Shown: positions 13,074-24,926 of the stretch, one piece after another
Layout: each line of letters begins with the position of its first letter
Numbering within the stretch: position 1 is the stretch's first letter
Origin: Archilochus colubris
Lineage: Eukaryota > Chordata > Aves > Apodiformes > Trochilidae
DNA length: 64,000 bases
NCBI GenBank assembly: GCA_023079485.1
Contig: CM041084.1
Coordinates: forward strand, 101,536,467 to 101,600,466
Direction: 5' to 3'
Made by a program: the position numbers and the translations under genes
Notes under the pieces: generated by a model
The model's input: the letters and a program-made list of their open reading frames with translations, nothing else
What the model was told of the DNA's origin: nothing
Databases searched by the model: none

Positions 13074-13266
13074 TGGTGGAGTCACCATCCCTGGAGGTAT
13101 TGAAAAACCGTGTTGATGAGGAATTTCAGGAAAGGCTCTAGTGGGCATGGTATTATATAAATAAATATGTTTTTATTTAATTTTGGGGAGGGAGGTGATG
13201 TCGGTTGTTGGACAAAGTGATGTTAGAGGTCTTTTTCAACTATGACAATTGTGTGCTTCTGTGATT
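13074..13266 (+). mobile_element. CR1 LINE, 3' end, old copy with internal AT-rich insertion
   Basis: The start shows GGAGTCACCATCCCTGGAGG followed by TATTGAAAAACCGTGTTGATGA, the common CR1 block near the end of ORF2. After GGCATGGTATTATATAA comes an AT-rich segment of about 30 bases (roughly 13,155-13,185) not typical of CR1. The 3' untranslated motif then resumes as GGTTGTTGGACAAAGTGATGTTAGAGGTC, TTTTCAACTATGACAATT and ATTCTGTGATT-like tail. Substitutions are numerous, so this is a different and older subfamily than the 4600 copy. The AT-rich interruption is a later insertion or local slippage product. Confidence 0.82.
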
Positions 13267-16200
13267 TCTGTGGTGTCAAAAATAACTCTTGCACAAGCTC
13301 TAACCAGCTGATGTACTTCACAAACACTTTGCATAACACAAAGGTTGTGTCTATTGCCATAAGCATGGGGCAAACTAGCTAGTTATGGTCAACATTTGTA
13401 TAGAATCCCTTAACAAGGACATTGCTAGTTATCTGATTATAGAAGGGTTTTATGCAACAGGGAGGATTCTTATGTTGAAGCATCTGCAGTCCTTCACTAT
13501 GAAGTTCAAGAGTAAGGCAGTGGAAGATGCAAGGCTGGTCACTGGGAAATGGGCAATCATTTGCCTGGATCTTGTGCTGTGACCGTGTTAGGTCTGACAA
13601 CTGTGAGTATCATCAAAAGCTGTTAAACCACCACCTGGACTGCCTGGCTCACTCATCTCATTGCCAGCTCCAGATCCCACAGAAAATGTAATCTCATCTC
13701 TAATGACGTTCCACTGTTTTTCTCTGCTGCAGTGTTGTTCTCAACAGCTCTATATACTAAAAGGCTATTACAGCCAGCAATGGCTTTCAAACATTCTTGC
13801 TGCTTACTGATGAACTAGCTCTGAGGCAGGGCATTTACTCTCTCTTGCTGCCTTTTCTACAAGTAAAAAAATACTGGTAAGGAAGAAGGGTTTCTGCTTG
13901 CTAATGGAAGACTAAGTGGAGCTTCTGGCTGTTTTCTCCAAGAAGGCCTAATTAGGAGGACTCCTGTGTGGGTGGCACCCAGAGGGAAAATTGGTCATCA
14001 CCTGTGAGAGCTGCTTATCTGAACACCTCTCCATTCAAGTAATAGTAATTATTCATCATTTGTACATTTAGTATTTGTACTATTTAGCAGGAACTTGTGC
14101 TTGCTAAAATACTTATACCTTCTTATGCCAATAACGAGTTCAAATCCTCCCTTTGGAAAGTTATGGGGGGTCAGAGCACAACAAGACATCTTGCTCCCCA
14201 CCTTCTCAGTGCTCACTTCCTTGGGCCTATATGGGCCTCACTGTCCTGGTTTTGTAAAACCACTTTCTGATCTACTGGTTAGAGTTGTATGATCATATGC
14301 ACATGCATGCTGGTGATGACCAGACATTTCTTAAAGTTAGACATTAAAAATAATCATGCAAAACCAAAGAGTCCTCTGAAACATAAAATGACAACATCAT
14401 GGTACTTAGGGCATAAATAGGAGGATTTTCTGAGGGATTAGTGATAATGAAGGGAACAATACTTTTTTTAAGTTTTATTACTTGAAATGTTTTCACAACT
14501 TCCAGCTACAAGGCATGGATTCACAGTGCTTTTGACTAGAAAAATAACCTTTTGCATCACAATGGCCTTTCTTTAGGTATAGGAGATTAATAAGTTTTTT
14601 GTGAGTAATAAATTTCTTTCATGTGGATTCGTAACAACTTACATTATAATTAGAGAGTCATTTAGATTCATTGACTGTATACAATTATGGTTTTCCCTTG
14701 CCTGATTTCTCTGACCTATGCTTGAGATTGTACCTTACAATTCTCTTCCTACATTAAGCATCATTACAGTTCCCACTGACTACTGATGTATTTTCCGTGG
14801 TATTTAAGAGATTTCTTAAGGGAATACTGCAAATCCTGTAAGTAAAAAATACCACAGTGCAATAAATAGTCATTTTAAATAGCCATTATTTCGCCAAGAC
14901 GTAATGTCTCAGGGGGGCTGAGTCCAGCAGAGATTCTGATTAGCCTTAAGTCCTTTGTAAATCTGCCTCCACTTGTTATGTATCACTCCACCCATCACAG
15001 GCTTTTCAGGTTGTTCCCTACAGTAGCTCCACACAGAGCTCCTTCTATTTGGTTTTCTCTTGAAGTCCTGAGAGAGTTGCCTGATTGATGGTCATGTATT
15101 CAGCCAGTGGACATTAGTGAGTTGAATTATTGCCACTACTGTGTTAGCTCTCCGAAAAGTGTGGGTTAACACTTATCTTTGGCTGTAGTAATATTTCTTC
15201 TTATTATAATCGCTTCTTCTAACCTTGTGGTATTTCCATCAAATCTGAGATTAATGATGCAATCTGTTGTGTTCTGTTATTGCCTGGGCACATCAAGTAG
15301 GACCTATGACAAATATTGCTCTACAAAAACCTTAAGCAGTAGCTAAGACTTGTTAGTATAGTTCAAGGGACTAAACACTCTTATGAATCTTATGAGTGTT
15401 TTATGAGAAGATAGTTCTAAAAGTGCTTAAAAAAGCTGAAGATCATTAAGGTAATAAAGATATAAAAGCCAGCTATGCATTCAAAGATTTCAAAGAATGT
15501 CATACTTGCATTATAACCAAGTTATATATTACAAATGTATTGGTGGGTACAGAATAACTGGAAATCTCCAGCCATTTGGAGAATGAGAGAAAAGAGAAAA
15601 AAACAGAACTGTGGATGTTAGCATGTCATTCTATGACTCCACTCTTTTCCACCCCATGATTAATCACAAATAAATGCCATAAAGATACATTGAACAAGTG
15701 TGATGATAGCTGACTTTCAGCAATTTTTCAGGTAGTTTTTATTGGAAGCCGAACTTAAATACTGCATACAAATAAAAAATAAATCTGAGTTTCTTTAGAG
15801 ATACTACTAAAGCTGTACATAAAATTGAACAATGCTTTCAAACTTCAAAGTCTCAGTCTCCTGCGAAAATCTTTGGCACATCTAACAAAATTCTTGAGTG
15901 TCAAGTACAAACTCTGTCTTGCATCTGGATTTCTTCTCAAAAGGAATCCTACTGTGTGTTCGCATTAGATCATGAGAATGGGAGTCTACAGTGGCGAGAG
16001 AAGTGAAGTGATGTGAATGTTTAATCTCTCTGTGATCAATAGTCAATATACAGCCAAAATTATTTATGAAAGGCAGAGGCCTATTACTGAACACTGATGT
16101 ACAGTTCCCTTAGACTCAGAGACCAAAACAGAGCATAAGAGGAAAATACTGATGATATGAGGATGGTAATACAGAGTAGAACACTTTTTTTCATTTGTTG

Positions 16201-19200
16201 GAGAGAAAAATAGAATTTCTGATTACAAAGAAGCTTTCTCTGCACAAAAGCATAACGTTCCTGCAATGTCATATACAGGAAGATAATTTGTGTATTTATC
16301 AGTCCTTGCATAACCATTATAGGAAATCATCACTGCCTAGTCCAAAAACGTAATGTAATTTTAAGAAACAGCTGCTGATGGATTGGACACTGAGTGTATC
16401 AGTACTACTTTTAAAGCTATTTGGATGAGTGGAGAAGAGGGAATCTTCTTACTGCTTCACTGAGAAATGATAGCAAAGTAAAGGTGCTGGAGGAACAATT
16501 CAAAGTTTTTTAAGGGCTGAGTTAGTATTCCAATGGTATTTCTACACTTCAAAGACTTTCGACCTTATTGACAGTCACTGCACTTCCAGGTTTCTCTTTT
16601 TCATATATTTAATCCTTTAGGTACATGGGTAATTTGGCACATAAGAAGAGACAGTTTGATACACTAACAGGTGCACTTGTGTTAAATGAAATAATTGGTA
16701 GATAAAATAGGTGCTAGAGGATAAACAGGAAATGTATAGTACAGAACGAAGGTTGAAGTCTTACACATGTTTAGGATGTGCTTCTTTCCATGTATGCACA
16801 ATATCACTGTTGGTAGTAGGAACTTTTCAGTGTCCAAGGCAGGATATGTTTGAAAAAACAGGACCTCAACTGCTTTTCATGATCTCAGGAAGGTAGGAAA
16901 AACAAACTTCATTTCAGAAAAGCTGAAAAGGAAGAATGTTGTAAGATGAAACCAAAACCAGATCTATCTAGATGGATGTTTTTCCTTAATTAGTAGAATT
17001 ATTTAGCATTAGAAAACACCATTTTGCTTATAAAATGCTATGTCCATTGGCTGCTTTGAAAAATATGGCAAGCTAAACGAATAAGTGTACAGAACCCCAA
17101 ACTTTGAATTATTTACTATACATAGAAAATCCCCAGGAGGGACTGTAACAGTTGTTGTCTGAAGGTTCAGTTCACTCAGTTAATAAGAGCTTCTGGTGAT
17201 TTGGTAGATATTTGTAGGAAAATAGATCTGGTGACAAGCCTGGAGATATTTCTTTAGCTTCGGGCTGCAAGAAATGTGGCACATTTAATTACAAAGGAGG
17301 GAGGGAAAGGAAGACTTTTTTTTTTTTTTAACAAAGACAGAAGAAGCAGCCAACAACAACAACAACAAAAAAAGCAGATAAACTAATGCTCCATTTTCAG
17401 CATCTCTCAGCTTGAAATATAGCGAAATACATAATGTCCCTGTAGCTACTCATAAATAGGCTTACTCATAAATACTGGTGGCATGCTGAATCCTTTAAGA
17501 AAAGGAATGAAGGTCATTAAACTTCTCATTAATGTTACAGCTCTTGGGTAAGAGTCCTAATGATTGCTGAAGCAGGAAAAGGCGCCCTGGCAACTGCTGA
17601 TCTGCCAAAAGATTTCTTCCTTGCTATTTCCTTTGGATCTTTTCTTTGTACACAGTAAAGAGGTAGAAGTGTAAGATGTGAACAACAATGTAAAAGATCC
17701 AAGACCCAAGTATTTATATTAAGCAGAAGCTTCATGAAAACTCCTTTGCTGTTACCTTTCCATCCTCATTCTCATTTACTAATATGCTGGTTTTTGTCTT
17801 AATTCTATGTGTGAGCTTATAGAGACTGCAAAGTATGAAAACCAAAATGCTTTAAAAATCATTTTTATGATCTTTAAGTCATTTTTTTCTGATGTCTGTG
17901 ACAGATGGTGAGAACTCAGATAACACCACAACTGTGTGAAGCAGAAGTAAATGTAGATCTAAAATGACTGAAAGTGCTTGCAAAGATTAATTACAGTAGA
18001 GGGATATGCATGCCATAGCTGGCACAGTCTCTCTCTGTCATACGTAAGGATATTTGATTATGTAAGTTCAAAAATAGCTTTTGTGCAGTGACTCAGATGC
18101 CTTTTTATTTTTGATATGCATTATCTTTCATAAATTCCTTTGATGTAAACCAAAACTCCACATTCTCTGCATCATCACTGTGACTACTTTGGGTATTTTG
18201 TTGTAAAAATTAAGAAAGAGAATATGCTCCCCCAGCTGCACTTTGACAAACTGGACCATTCTTTACATTCTCGCTTATAAGCAACACCCATGGCTCAGCA
18301 GGATGGAAAACTAGTACATTTTAATAAGAAACAGGGACACCTTTCTCCCACCTTCTGCATCAGAAAAGCAGGTAGGTTGCCTAGGAGAAGACTGTGGGTA
18401 CAAAATATTCTATGTTAATGAATGGTATGAATTTGTAATAAATCAGATGTTCTAGGATTACTATTTAATCATGTTCTGCCTCCTATATGTAATGTAACTT
18501 AGTCATTAAGAAGAAGAAACTGACAGATAAATTTGTATTTATGATAGGTTCATAGGATGGACATTGGAAGTAATTTTGGAATATATTCTGGGATAGAAGC
18601 AGAAATATCTTTGGTAACCAATTAATAGCTTCCTATTTGAAAGAAAAGCATCTATTTGGAAGATACCAGGTATGAAAATGCAAAGAAGAGGTTGAAGCAA
18701 TAGGAGGATATAAAATCTTTGGACAAACCAGGATGCTAACTGAAAAAATCCCTTGCTAGAAGGTTCTGTATTTTGTTTTGCCCCTGCACAGTTACCTTTT
18801 TGTTTCCTTCAGTTGTAGGAAAAGGGAAGGCCAGTGGCTTTATCTAAATTACAGGAAAAACAGCTTGTAGAGATGAAAATGGACTGCTTCTCCTTGGTCA
18901 GGACTCCTTTGCCTTGTCAACATTACCCAGTTAGGGAATGGGAGTCTGATACTGCTGGCCCTCTAATTTTGGGTGAGGACAGGGAAAAGGAGGTTGTTCA
19001 ACTCTACCAGCTATATGTTGAATGCATGAAAGTAAATGGGTCTATTCTCCAAGATCTGCTCTAGTGGTACAGCTTTTGAGTTATGCAATCATCTGCTGTT
19101 GTCCCAGAATCTTCTGAATGAGACACTGCTCTTCTTATATGGATTTCAAAGAAGGTAAGGCAAATGACCTCACAGGGGAAAGCCAGAACATGAGTAATCT

Positions 19201-19526
19201 GAAGTGGATTTTTTTGGGTTGTTTTTATTTTAATTTTCTCTAAGTGGTTTTGTTTGTTTGTCGTTTTTTCCTTTTCTGCCATTGTTAAAATGTAAGACTC
19301 AGAGTCAGGGATTTATTTGGAGGAGGAGAAGGAAAAAGCAGTAGAATTACAGAGACTGTAGAAAGACCTCTTTCCAGTCAGTTTTCAGTGTAGTACCTGC
19401 ATAGGAATGTTTATTCTGTTCCTCCTGTACATGTGATACTTCTCATGTTACTTTGCTTCCTAATGGAATAAATTATTTGTAGCTTGATGAATCAGAAATA
19501 AACACATTCTCTCTTGTTTTTTCTTT

Positions 19527-19562
<36 letters not shown>

Positions 19563-20067
19563 CTTTTTTTCTTTTTTTCTTTTTTTTTTCCATTTGGATG
19601 ATTGATTACTGGTTTTGATGAACACATGATTAAAGGTGCAAATAAAATTATTTCATTAAACTGACGTGTTGTTTTATACAAAATTCCATAATATATTTTA
19701 CTGCTAATAGGCTTTATTTGCCTTGTAGTTGAAGGTTGTATACATTTTGCATACAAATACCTGCACTCTTTTTTCTTCTTCTTTGTTTTTGTTAGTATAG
19801 TGCAGAAAGAATCAAATGTTTCCTCTTTTTGCAGGTTGATGATTAAAGAACCTAACCTTGGCTATTTAGGCATGTAGTTATTTTAGTGTAAAAGCAGTTG
19901 CAAAACAAGGATACAGGAAGCACATTAACTGTAACTATTTTGTTTTTAAGCAGTGTTGTTGACTCAGGAAAACCAGGTCTGTTTATTATTCATCTAACAT
20001 ACTGTGCAGTATACACTTTAAGGATGCTTATTTTAATCAGGTGCAAGTAAGTTAACACCTACCAAAA
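13267..20067. other. AT-rich noncoding stretch, no gene seen
   Basis: About 6.8 kb without a recognised exon, RNA gene or clear interspersed repeat. It holds a T run at about 17,317-17,330, an (AAC)n-type patch at 17,353-17,370, a short perfect inverted repeat at 15,373-15,401 and the large polypyrimidine tract at 19,517-19,591. Around 18,085-18,140 are an AP-1-type TGACTCA and an octamer-like ATATGCATTATC close together, a possible but unproven enhancer signature. The 76-codon frame at 18,834-19,064 looks mildly protein-like but matches no family I know. Confidence 0.55.
19517..19591. repeat. Polypyrimidine tract with T34 core
   Basis: About 75 bases of T with occasional C, including 34 uninterrupted T residues at 19,529-19,562. 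CR1 does not leave poly(A) tails and no gene-like body is seen next to the tract, so it is best treated as a microsatellite. A minus-strand open frame across it encodes a lysine run, which is an artefact of the repeat. Confidence 0.95.
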
Positions 20068-20490
20068 TCACAGAATAGTTGAGTCTGAAAGGCACCTCCA
20101 AAGACCATCTAGTCCAGCATCTCTGCTGCTGAAAGCAGGGTCATCTAGAGCAGGTAGATGAGGACCATGTTCACTGAATTTTTAGTATCTTCACAGAGAG
20201 AGACTCCTCAGCCTCCCTAGGCAGCCTTTTCTGATCCTTACAATAAAAAAAAGCAGTTTTTTTTCTCATGTTTAAACAGAACTTCCTGTATTTCTGTTGC
20301 TGCCTATTGACTCTTGTCCCATCAATGGACACCGCTGAGAAGAGCCTGGCTCTGTCTTATTTAGCCCCTCCTCATCAGGAATTTGTACACATTGATGAGA
20401 TCCCCCCCAAGCCTTTCCTTCTCCAGGCTGAACACACCCTTCTCTCTCAGCCTCTACTCATATGTCAGATGCTTGAATCTCATAGTCACA
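20068..20490 (-). mobile_element. CR1 LINE, 3' 0.4 kb, inverted, moderately old
   Basis: On the plus strand it begins with the complement of a CR1 tail, AATCACAGAATAGTTGAG, then GAAAGGCACCTCCAAAGACC and ATCTAGTCCAGCATC. Next come the complement of the C-terminal ORF2 region (TCCTCAGCCTCCCTAGGCAG), an internal A/T slippage patch near 20,245-20,262, and finally CTTCTCCAGGCTGAACACAC and CTCTCAGCCTC near 20,430-20,455. Reading frame is broken in several places. The wording GGCACCTC/ATCTAGTCCA marks a subfamily different from the 4600/24,512 group. Confidence 0.88.
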
Positions 20491-22100
20491 TTTAGATCCT
20501 TTTGTGAGATTCACTCCAATACGTGCATGTCTTTCTCCTACAGGCGCATCTAGAACTAAGCCTAAATTGACCCTGTGTCATGTGCACCACATGGACAACT
20601 TTCTAGATTTTGCATTCCTTTAAATCAACCAGGCAAACTTTCTCCTTGTCTGTCAGAGTGAGCTTTTCTGAGGAGCAAAGAGCTCTATCTTTCCCAGTGG
20701 GATCTCATATTGCTGACTGGACTCTGAATCAGAATGCAAAAGCTCTTTGAAGCAAACTACTGTCTTTTGACAACGGCTTAAAAATGCCAAGTGTTCTGGT
20801 CTGGAATCATGGGATATATAATAGTGAAAGATTGGTCTAAAAACAATGGGAGCAAACTTGAAATGTTGCCTCAAACCATTACTCATCAGAAGTCAGACTG
20901 TTAAGGAAAATAATTAAATAGAATGGGATGGACTAGACAGAAGAGATAATTTTGATATCCCAGGATCATTTTACTGAACAGCGATGATGGAAGTGAGTCA
21001 TTTTGCTCACTATGACTCAAAGATGTTTCATACAAAATCAAGGTCTATAATCTCTCTGCCTAGTGTAAATTATATTTGAATGGCAATAGGAAGACAAATG
21101 CTGTTTATAAAGATGAGTGAAATCAGTCAGTATGCTGATTGGATAGTAAAAATAAATTAAAATCAAAGATGGAAATTAATCTCTGCAGATTTACACAGTT
21201 TAGAAGAAAACTTTTTCAAGTTTAGTTCTGTGGAATACCATGTACCAGGAGTGCAAGCTACCCAATAAGTCTCTTTACCTTCTACCTTGTATCTGTATTA
21301 GAAATGCATATTTCTGGAAGATTCATGCTAGCCTGGTATTAAAGTAGTTTTACTTAAAAACTACTTTTTACTCATATTCCAGTGAATGAGTTCCTCTAAA
21401 ATCCTTGCATACGGATGTGCCCATTGATTCACATTGCAGGAATTTTCAAGCTGACAGAAATATCAAGCAGTGGATCAGCTTTTCCAGGAAAGCAAAAGTA
21501 AATAAATAAGTAAAATTGCATAGATCTACAGTAAAGCCATTATTTCTTCTTACTGCTGTGCTGGTGGCAATGTTCCATTGCTTAGGTTATTTCTAGGGCT
21601 GCAATTAGGTTCTTGGTCTGTGATTTTGACATTGCATTTAGAACTGAGTTTAAAGGAATTGTGCCTGAACACAGTGTCTTAAAGGGGTAAGGAAGACATA
21701 TTTCATTAGGAACTGAGAGAACAGTCAGCAGACAGGACTATCTGCCCTTGGCTAGGTTTTCTGTACAATGTTTTCATCCCAGTTGCTTCAGATTTTTCCA
21801 AAACAATACTGGTCTTTAGATGTCTGAAACTTTCCATCTCAGCAAGCTCTTTAAGAGAAGAAACTTTTCTCTAGTCTCTTGCTTTATCCCTGCCTTTTCT
21901 CTCCTAGGTTTGGAAAGAGGTTTTTTTTGTTTCTTTCAGAGAACAGGAAACCAGTAATGAAATGGTAGCAAGGTGGTCTCAAATTCTGCTTCTCTGCTAA
22001 AATGAATGGGAAGAAAACTTCCAGGAAGAAAATATGGTAGACATGTCTTTCTCTCATTTTTTCCCCATACTAAGGTGTCTTGTGGAGAGTATGATTGTGT
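20491..22100. other. AT-rich noncoding stretch, no gene seen
   Basis: No recognisable exon, RNA gene or repeat beyond short A/T runs. The longest open frame (77 codons, minus strand, 20,653-20,886) is unrecognised. Confidence 0.6.
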
Positions 22101-22190
22101 CACAGAATCATAGAATGGTCTAGGCTGGAAGGGACCTTAAAGATCATTTAGTTCCAATCCCCCTTGCCATGGGCAACACCATCCACGTTC
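22101..22190 (-). mobile_element. CR1 LINE, 3' tip only, inverted
   Basis: The plus strand reads CACAGAATCATAGAATGG, CTAGGCTGGAAGGGACCTTAA, AGATCATTTAGTTCCAATCC, CCCTTGCCATGGGCAACACC. This is the complement of the canonical CR1 3' untranslated region and tail. Only about 90 bases are present; the 5' break falls near 22,190. Confidence 0.9.
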
Positions 22191-24511
22191 ATGAGTCTGG
22201 GGCATGGTGCAAATCATGTGAATTGATATTGACCTTCAAAAGATGCATATTAAGTCTGTAAATTTGCAACTTTAAGGTAGTTAATCAATGTCAACATAAG
22301 AAATGATGAAAAAAGACAAATCTGACTATGCTCAGCACTTCCTTCCCCCTTTGGCAAAAAGCTCTACCAGTTTACACAGGAGACCTTTGTTCTAGGGATC
22401 AGAGTAAAACAATTGGGCTACTTCCACCAAACACCCTTGTCTCCAGTAATATCTTTCAGGAACCTTTTTCTCCTCATCTCCCATGTGACTAATGATATTT
22501 ACCTGCATAAATGCTCAAACAATACCTCTGTTCTCTTGCTGTACTTCATCACAAAGAGAAAAGGACTGTGTATGCTTCAATGTCTAAAGGTTAGCAACCT
22601 GAATAAGCATATATTATGCTGGAGTCAGAATCTTTGCACTGTATAAGCAATACAATTTTTCTTTCAGAAAGAAATTTTATGCAAGAGCTGAAGCTTAAAC
22701 ATCAACTCTTTAAATCCAATTTTATCTGGTTTTTCTCACTGGTGTTCAGTCATCCATACAATCATATGCTTTGCAAGAAGGCTGGATTTTTTGTTGTTGT
22801 TATTTTTCTTTCTTTCTGTTTTTTTTTTTTTTTATTGGTTGGTTTGTTTATTTTGGGGAATTTATTTATTTATTTTTAACTTCTCTGCAAAGATTTGATA
22901 GAGGTACTGTTGCAGCATAAGCTTAAATCATACTAGGTCCTGACACTTCTCATGGAGAGGATTCTGTAGTCTCAGTATAGTTGTTCTGAAAGGATTGCTT
23001 GTAGATGAATTCTGTAACATTCCAGCCTAAGTGGGACTAACACTGGAATAAAGTGGCAAATTTTTCATGCAAAGATTTGTACAAATGGTTTTTAATTCAG
23101 AGTGGCTCAATTTATGTGTTTGTACTCTGGCAATACCCATTCAATTTAAAGCTAAATAAATCAAATAAGGGTCACTATATATGTTACTTTTTAAGAAACT
23201 GTGAGTTATTAAAATATGCCTTACCAATATTTTATAAAATCCCATGACAGGCATTCATTATTTTGATGTAGAGAAATACTTGATAAAAATTGTGAAAGTA
23301 AAAAAGGTTTGACCAATAATGTTCTTCTCGGTTTATTTAAAAGGCTATACTTTTCTGGAGACTAAGTATATTGCAGTATATAATAATCTTTACCAAAGAG
23401 AATGTATTTGTTTTCTGCAATATCCAGAATGAGTTGCTACCCTAGACTAAGACTGGAATATTGTGTTATTTTTACTGGATAGAACAATTTACCACTAGAA
23501 TCACCATGTACTGCAAAAAGATCTGCTCTGCCAAGATGGTGTCATTAAACTCCTGTTCAAATTCCTGGAAAATCTCACAGGAGTCTAAGAAATTTGCAAG
23601 GCTGCCTAATGCGTAGTCATAAAATACAGCAGCAGTAAAGTGAAAATGCAATGTCCTAACTGCTGTTTGACCCTATAACTCTGGTTCAGCTCCTGTTGTT
23701 CCAAGTACCTTGTGTCTATGTGATCACTTAATTTGCCAGTTCTGATCAGCAAGGATTAAATTTCTGCTGTCTGAGTACTGTTCAGAATCGGTGGTGAGAG
23801 TTAATAGAAAAATGAATTAGATTGATGAGTAAGTGTTCCCAGTTGAATTGCAACTAATCTGTTGATTTTTCTTAGCTGAGGGAAGTTGGAGAGGGAGCCA
23901 AGCATGTAGCATCAGCATGCTATAAAACCATATCTGTGCTTGGGCAGTTCCAGTCAATCTCCACAATCCCTTTTCTAGCATCCCCCCATGCACATGAAAG
24001 ACAGCACCCTGATCCCCTGGGCTGCAGCAGCTGGTCAGACATGAGGTGCAGTCAGAATGGAAGATTCCCTGACCTGTCCCAGCCTGAGCCAAGTTGATCA
24101 GGTGCAGGGCTGCTCATAGAACAGCCCTGACTGCATGGTTTGCTTTGCTTAATATTCCCTTTTTCCCTTCTTCTACATGATCAGGCCAAACTTGTGCTCT
24201 TTCCCCCACTAGCCCTGGATTGTCATTTTTACATCCTTATTTGTTAGCACTGACTTGATTAGAAACCCAGCTAAGGCAGCACTCCCTTTCACTGTACTTC
24301 AGCATTATTCACACAAGGGGAGCTTCTGATACTTCCCTTTACTTTTATAGTTTATCCCACTATTCATTATTGTGTCGATTGTTTTAGACCTCCTTAGGTC
24401 CTACTTGCCTTTTCTGTTTTGCACAATGTCCAGCTGACTCTCACTGGACATCTTATTTCCATCATAGCTGGTCCTCTGGCCAGGGCTTCCCATCTTCCTG
24501 TGTATTTTGTA
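22191..24511. other. AT-rich noncoding stretch, no gene seen
   Basis: No recognised gene. It includes T-rich simple sequence around 22,787-22,875 and a perfect 8-bp inverted repeat with 9-base loop at 24,105-24,129. The interval 23,880-24,130 is less AT-rich than its surroundings. Confidence 0.6.
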
Positions 24512-24926
24512 GAATCATAGAATTGGCTGGGTTGGAAGGGATCTCAGAGATCATTGAGTCCAACCTTTGAACCACCGTTGCGGTTGCTAGACCATGGCAC
24601 TGAGTGCCACATCCAGTCTCTTTTTAAATATCTCCAGGGATGGAGAATCCACTACTTCCCTGGGCAGCCCATTCCAATGCCTGATCACTCTCTCCGTAAA
24701 GAAATTCTTTCTAATATCTAACCTAAACTTTCCCTGGCACAACTTAAGACCATGCCCTCTTGTCTTGTTGAAAGTCTTCTGGCAAAAGAGACCAGCCCCC
24801 ACCTGGCTACACCCTCCTTTCAGGGAGTTGTAGAGAGTGATGAGGTCTCCCCTGAGCCGCCTCTTCTTTAGGCTGAACAGCCCCAGCTCTCTCAGCCTCT
24901 CCTCACAGGGTCTGTGCTCGAGAACT
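24512..24926 (-). mobile_element. CR1 LINE, 3' 0.4 kb, inverted, well preserved
   Basis: The plus strand opens with AGAATCATAGAATTGGCTGGG, the exact complement of the tail seen at 979-1096, and ends abruptly near CTGTGCTCGAG. On the minus strand the ORF2 C-terminus is open. It shows [20 protein letters not shown], then [16 protein letters not shown], then [19 protein letters not shown], ending at its stop near 24,587. The amino-acid blocks match the 4600 copy with few differences, so the two are sister insertions of the same subfamily in opposite orientation. It is truncated and inactive. Confidence 0.96.

Noticed and set aside
14130..14160. GAGTTCAAATCC resembling a tRNA B box
   Set aside because: No matching A box or cloverleaf arms upstream.
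18548..18600. GGATGGACATTGGAAGTAATTTT resembling the CR1 block GGTTGGACATTAGGAGGAA
   Set aside because: One short similarity without neighbouring CR1 blocks; probably chance.
18834..19064. 76-codon frame with a protein-like look and a pyrimidine-rich TTTGTTTCCTTCAG upstream
   Set aside because: The acceptor-like site is followed closely by a stop in one frame, and the peptide matches nothing I know. Not enough to call an exon.
19460..19756. 98-codon minus-strand frame with a long lysine run
   Set aside because: The lysines come from the poly(T) tract; this is a repeat artefact.
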